DNA of 64,000 nt from Cinnamomum chago. Taxonomy: Eukaryota > Streptophyta > Magnoliopsida > Laurales > Lauraceae. The notes beneath the pieces were generated by a model. The model made no database searches and had not been told where the DNA came from. It was given only the letters and a program-made list of their open reading frames with translations. Of the stretch, positions 60,519 through 64,000 are shown one piece after another. The stretch is from assembly GCA_038049695.1 (NCBI GenBank), contig CP142455.1, positions 21,613,501-21,677,500 on the forward strand, in the 5' to 3' direction. The translations under genes were made by a program, and so were the position numbers. Numbering within the stretch: the stretch's first letter is position 1; each line of letters starts with the position of its first letter.

Positions 60519-63369
60519 GGCGCCCAGGGGGTGGCGCCCAAGTGGCTGTTTCTTGGTGGTTTGGCTGGTGGTGGTGCTATCGTGGTTATCTTCGGAATCC
60601 TGGGGATCCTCACTTGTTGAATCCTAATGTTCCAAATTCTTTTAATTCTCTGGTGTTCAAATGTCAAAGTTATTCGGACCCGGATTCTGAAACAAAACCA
60701 AGAATTCGCGTTTTAGTGCAAATGAAAGGATAGGCGCCAAGCGGGTGGCGCCCAGGTGATGGCTTGTGATATTCAGGTATTCCAGATGGGACTAAGTTTT
60801 CGGTTTTTTGGGATCTAGGGATTATGTTGGGTTCTGGTTTTAGTTAATTTCTGTTATAAGGTGTTTAGTTGTTTGTTCTTGGTCAAGGTAGTAGGTCGGG
60901 GTGAAAGCGTAGGACAGGCGCCACAGGGGTGGTGCCTAGGTGGTTGTTCGTAGGTTCGTAAAGGTTTTGGGTGCTAAGTCCGAATCGATTAATGTCACAA
61001 GTATTTTAAGTTAAAAGTGTCTTAGTATGTGGACTGGGATTGGTTCGAATGTTAATTAGGCTAAGTTGTTGGTCGGGGTTTTTAATGGAAACAGGTAGGT
61101 TGAGTGCCAAGGGTGTGGCGCCTAGGTGGAAATGGAGGATAGGCGCCCAGGGGGTGGCGCCCAAGTGGATTGTTCTGTGGTTCGAGTCGGTTACGTATTT
61201 TTTAGGTTGATTTGAGGTTGAACTTTTATGGTTTGATGTACTTTAAAATAAAAGTGTCTTGCTGTGTTGTTAGGATTAAATTAGGTTCAAGTTAATTAGG
61301 TCTTTTTGTGATTCAGGAGGCTAGGCGCCCAGAGGGTGGTGCCTAGGTGGATAGTCTTTTAAGTTTTGAGTTGGTTCAGTGGTCTTCAAGCTAATCTGAA
61401 GTCGGGCTTCTGACTTCAATGTTTTAAATTCAATGGAATTCTGAGGTGTTGATTGTGATTGAGTTCGGGTTTAGTTGACTGGGTAGGATAGGCGCCCAGA
61501 GGGTGGCGCCCAAGTGTCTCGGAAGGATGGGCGCCCAGGGGGTGGCGCCCAGGTGGACTGTTTTTATGGTTCGAATCGGTTTCGTATTTTTTAAGTTGAT
61601 TTGAGGTTGAACTTTTATGGTTTGATGTATTTTAAAATAAAAGTGTTTTGCTGTGTTGTTAGGATTAAATTAAGTTCGAGTTAATTAGGTCTCTTCGTGA
61701 TTCGGGAGGCTAGGCGCCCAGAGGGTGGTGCCTAGGTGGATAGTCTTTTGAGTTTTGAGTTGGTTCAATGGTCTTCAAGCTAATCTGAAGTCGGGCTTCT
61801 GACTTCAATTGTTTTAAATTCAATGGAATTCTGAGGTGTTGATTGTGATTGAGTTCGGGTTTAGTTGATTGGGTAGGATAGGCGCCCAGAGGGTGGCGCC
61901 CAAGTGTCTCGGAAGGATGGGCGCCCAGGGGGTGGCGCCCAGGTGGACTGTTTTTATGGTTCGAATCGGTTTTGTATTTTTTTGAGTGAATTCGAGATTA
62001 AGTTGGTTGAGGTCTCAAGTCTTTTTAAATTGACTGTGCTTTAATGTATCGATTCGGGTCTAATTAGTTAAGTCTTAATTTCGATTGATGGGCTCCAAGG
62101 GAATGGGGTAGGATAGGCGCCACAAGGGTGGTGCCTAAGTGGATTGACAGGCTGGGCGCCCAGGTGTCTGGTCTTTTCGGTTTTGTGTTGGGCTTGTGTT
62201 TTAAGTTGTTCTGAGTTCGAATTGATTAGGGTTTCAGGTTTATTAAGTTTAAAAGTGTTTTATTATGTTAATTAGGATTAAATTTGGTTTGTGATTAATT
62301 AGAAGTTGTAATTGAGGGTTCCTTAGTGATGGGATAGGATGGGCGCCAAGGGGGTGGCGCCCAGGTGTCTAGGAAGGATGGGCGCCCAAAGGGTGGCGCC
62401 CAGGTGGTCTGTTTTGGGTTTTGGTTGGTTTGTGTTTTCGAGTTAATTAGAGGTTGAGTTGATTAGGGCTTTGGTTATTTCAGGTTTAAAATGTTTTACT
62501 GTGTTGATTCAGATTAGTTTAAGGTTTTAATTAATTGGTTTAAGATTTAACCGGGGTGTCTTAGAGAACGAGGAGGTTGGGCGCCCACGGGGTGGCGCCC
62601 AAGTGGTTGTGGAAGGATGGGCGCCCAGGGGGTGGCGCTTAGGTGTCTGGTTTTTCGGTTTGAGGTGCTTTATGTTCTTAGTTGCTTTTAATCCGAATTA
62701 ATTAGGCACTTAAAGGGATTAAAGGTGTACTGAATGATGGGATGGTTCTGGACTTAATTGTGATGTTCTAATTAATCCTAGGGTTTATCCTGCTTAGGCG
62801 CTAAATTCAATAACCTAAACTATCTAACTATTATTTTTGGGTTTTCTGGATATCTTTTAATTTGTTTTTGGTTTCCCCTCTAATTTACTAAAGAGTAAGG
62901 AAAGAGAAGAAGTGATTTTATGTTTTATGATTTTTTTGGGTTTTTTTGTATGACTCTACGATTCAAACGATATGATGTGAAGTATGACAAAATGATAATT
63001 CGAAGTTCAGAACATATCAAACAACCAAACATATCATCATGAAACAGTTTCTAAGTAAACTAAATGCGGAAAATCGGAAGTTGTGCACAAAGGTGGAAAA
63101 ATCCACTTGGGCGCCCAAGGGGTGGCGCCTATCCAACTCGGTCAAGGTTTTCAATGGATCACAACGAATGCGCAAAAATCCTAGTATTTTCAACACAATT
63201 TCTGATATTCAGCAACTGACGTGAATCCCTAATGCAAACTACTAATGATGCAACTAGCAAATCTACGAGAAAGCGATGCAACGGGCGAAGGTTTAGAACC
63301 CTAACCCAGTCTTAGGAGGGTAGGCGCCCAGGGTGTGGCGCCCAGCCTGTCCAGGAGAGGGCAGGCGCC
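60519..63369. repeat. Dispersed array of paired GGCGCC motifs (14-bp register)
   Basis: Eighteen pairs follow the form GGCGCC-N8-GGCGCC, N8 usually CAGGGGGT, with first motifs at 60519, 60733, 60917, 61103, 61142, 61324, 61491, 61530, 61713, 61881, 61920, 62116, 62342, 62381, 62580, 62620, 63110 and 63323. In each the second motif starts exactly 14 bases later, even where one motif is degraded (GGTGCC, AGTGCC). Single motifs lie at 62155 and 63364. Flanks are mostly 'GGA-GG/TAGG' before and '(A/G)GTGG' after. The surrounding sequence is not coding. It may be a regulatory part of an unrecognised retroelement; no LTR was defined. Confidence 0.8.
61142..61980. repeat. Tandem repeat with period of about 389 bp
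   Basis: Units 61142-61529 and 61530-61919 are nearly identical over their whole length, and a third unit begins at 61920 and diverges after about 60 bases. Each full unit carries three GGCGCC pairs. Confidence 0.85.
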
Positions 63370-64000
63370 CAACCTTTCTGTTGGGGGCTTTTCGCGATCT
63401 CTTTGATGCAAATGACAATAATGATATTATTAATGCGAGATCTAACCTAGTTATGCAATTAGAATCACGAAATCAATACAGATCTGCTATGTGAGAATGA
63501 ACCTAAACATGTTTCTAGTATGTTGAGATGCTAATATCAATTTTGATGTAAGCTAATGTAGATCTATGATGCTCAAATGACCCTAAACATATTTCTAAGC
63601 ATTTATGCCAATGGAATGCAGTAAAAGAAAGGGGAGATCTAGGAATACCGGTAGATGACGCATTTCTCAAGTTCCTAGAACGAAGCTTTCGTGAAGTCCC
63701 ATAGCCCCAGTTGAAGATATCGAAGCCTTCTTCTCAACCTCTTCTTCTTCTTCTCTAGATCTGAAACTCTTTCTCTAATGGTGGCTGCCTCTTATTCTTC
63801 CTCCTTAATCTCTATTTTCCCTCTTTTCTTTTTAGGGTAGCTCCCCTTGCTAATGGGGGTTAAGAGGGATTATATAGAGGCTTTGGGATGGGTTTAGGAG
63901 GGCTAGGGTTTCATTAATTCGTGTTTCTAGAAGGCCTCACGCATCCCAAGGCGGCTTAAGTTGTTTTAGGGTGAATTAGGGTTTGAAAGAGGGTGGGCGC
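63370..64000. other. Non-coding sequence to the window end
   Basis: CT-rich and AT-rich tracts. A plausible TATA-like TATATAGAGG lies at about 63874. A further GGGCGC begins at 63995, cut by the window, so the motif array may continue. No gene is supported. Confidence 0.4.

Noticed and set aside
60519-63369. CRISPR-like array
   Set aside because: Repeats are short, irregularly spaced at pair level, partly tandem, and lie in plant nuclear DNA with no cas genes.

Overview
This window is plant nuclear DNA. It carries plant-type Ty1/copia and Ty3-type LTR retrotransposons, hAT transposons and MITEs, an RPP13/RPM1-like CC-NB-LRR resistance-gene pair, and long AT-rich intergenic stretches. No bacterial, organellar or CRISPR features were seen. 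It looks like a flowering plant; the species cannot be fixed from the sequence.

Region 1 (1-24930) is a head-to-tail array of one Ty1/copia element: four complete units, a left partial unit running off the window, and a right unit broken at gag codon 12. Units share LTRs in the order LTR-internal-LTR-internal. Each internal region has one uninterrupted gag-pol frame (protease, integrase, reverse transcriptase, RNase H). The gag-pol translations are identical over their shared length. Period alternates 5440/5455 bp because every second unit lacks the same 15 bp, which removes the first gag ATG. No canonical initiator-Met primer site is visible.

Region 2 (25458-28537) is a decayed autonomous hAT element. 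Region 3 (about 29.8-33.3 kb) contains an exact tRNA-Asp primer-binding site and adjoining LTR sequence of a minus-strand Ty3-type (Tat/Athila-like) element.

Region 4 (34-47.5 kb) is a resistance-gene inverted duplication. A plus-strand LRR-only copy (34981-36342) and a minus-strand full CC-NB-LRR pseudogene (47490-44486) converge, with their homologous 3' flanks, on a 6.1-kb spacer. The minus copy is broken by two 1-base deletions and by a local duplication around the MHD region. The plus copy has an open LRR frame but no CC-NB-ARC, and its breakpoint coincides with a candidate splice acceptor.

Region 5 (47.5-56.9 kb) has no intact gene. It holds G-quadruplex-prone C/G blocks, a 709-bp tandem duplication that contains a hAT MITE with perfect 8-bp target duplications, diverged direct repeats, and the last exon-like pieces of an unidentified gene.

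Region 6 (about 57-59.2 kb) is the 3' end of a minus-strand Sirevirus-like copia element: an LTR with nine copies of a CGCTCGAGCG-type palindromic motif, two polypurine tracts, and an extra ORF in the env position.

Region 7 (59.6-64 kb) has a 393-bp element with 17-bp inverted ends, then a G/T-rich tract containing 18 paired GGCGCC motifs, all at a 14-bp register. This tract and the copia array are the most unusual structures in the window.
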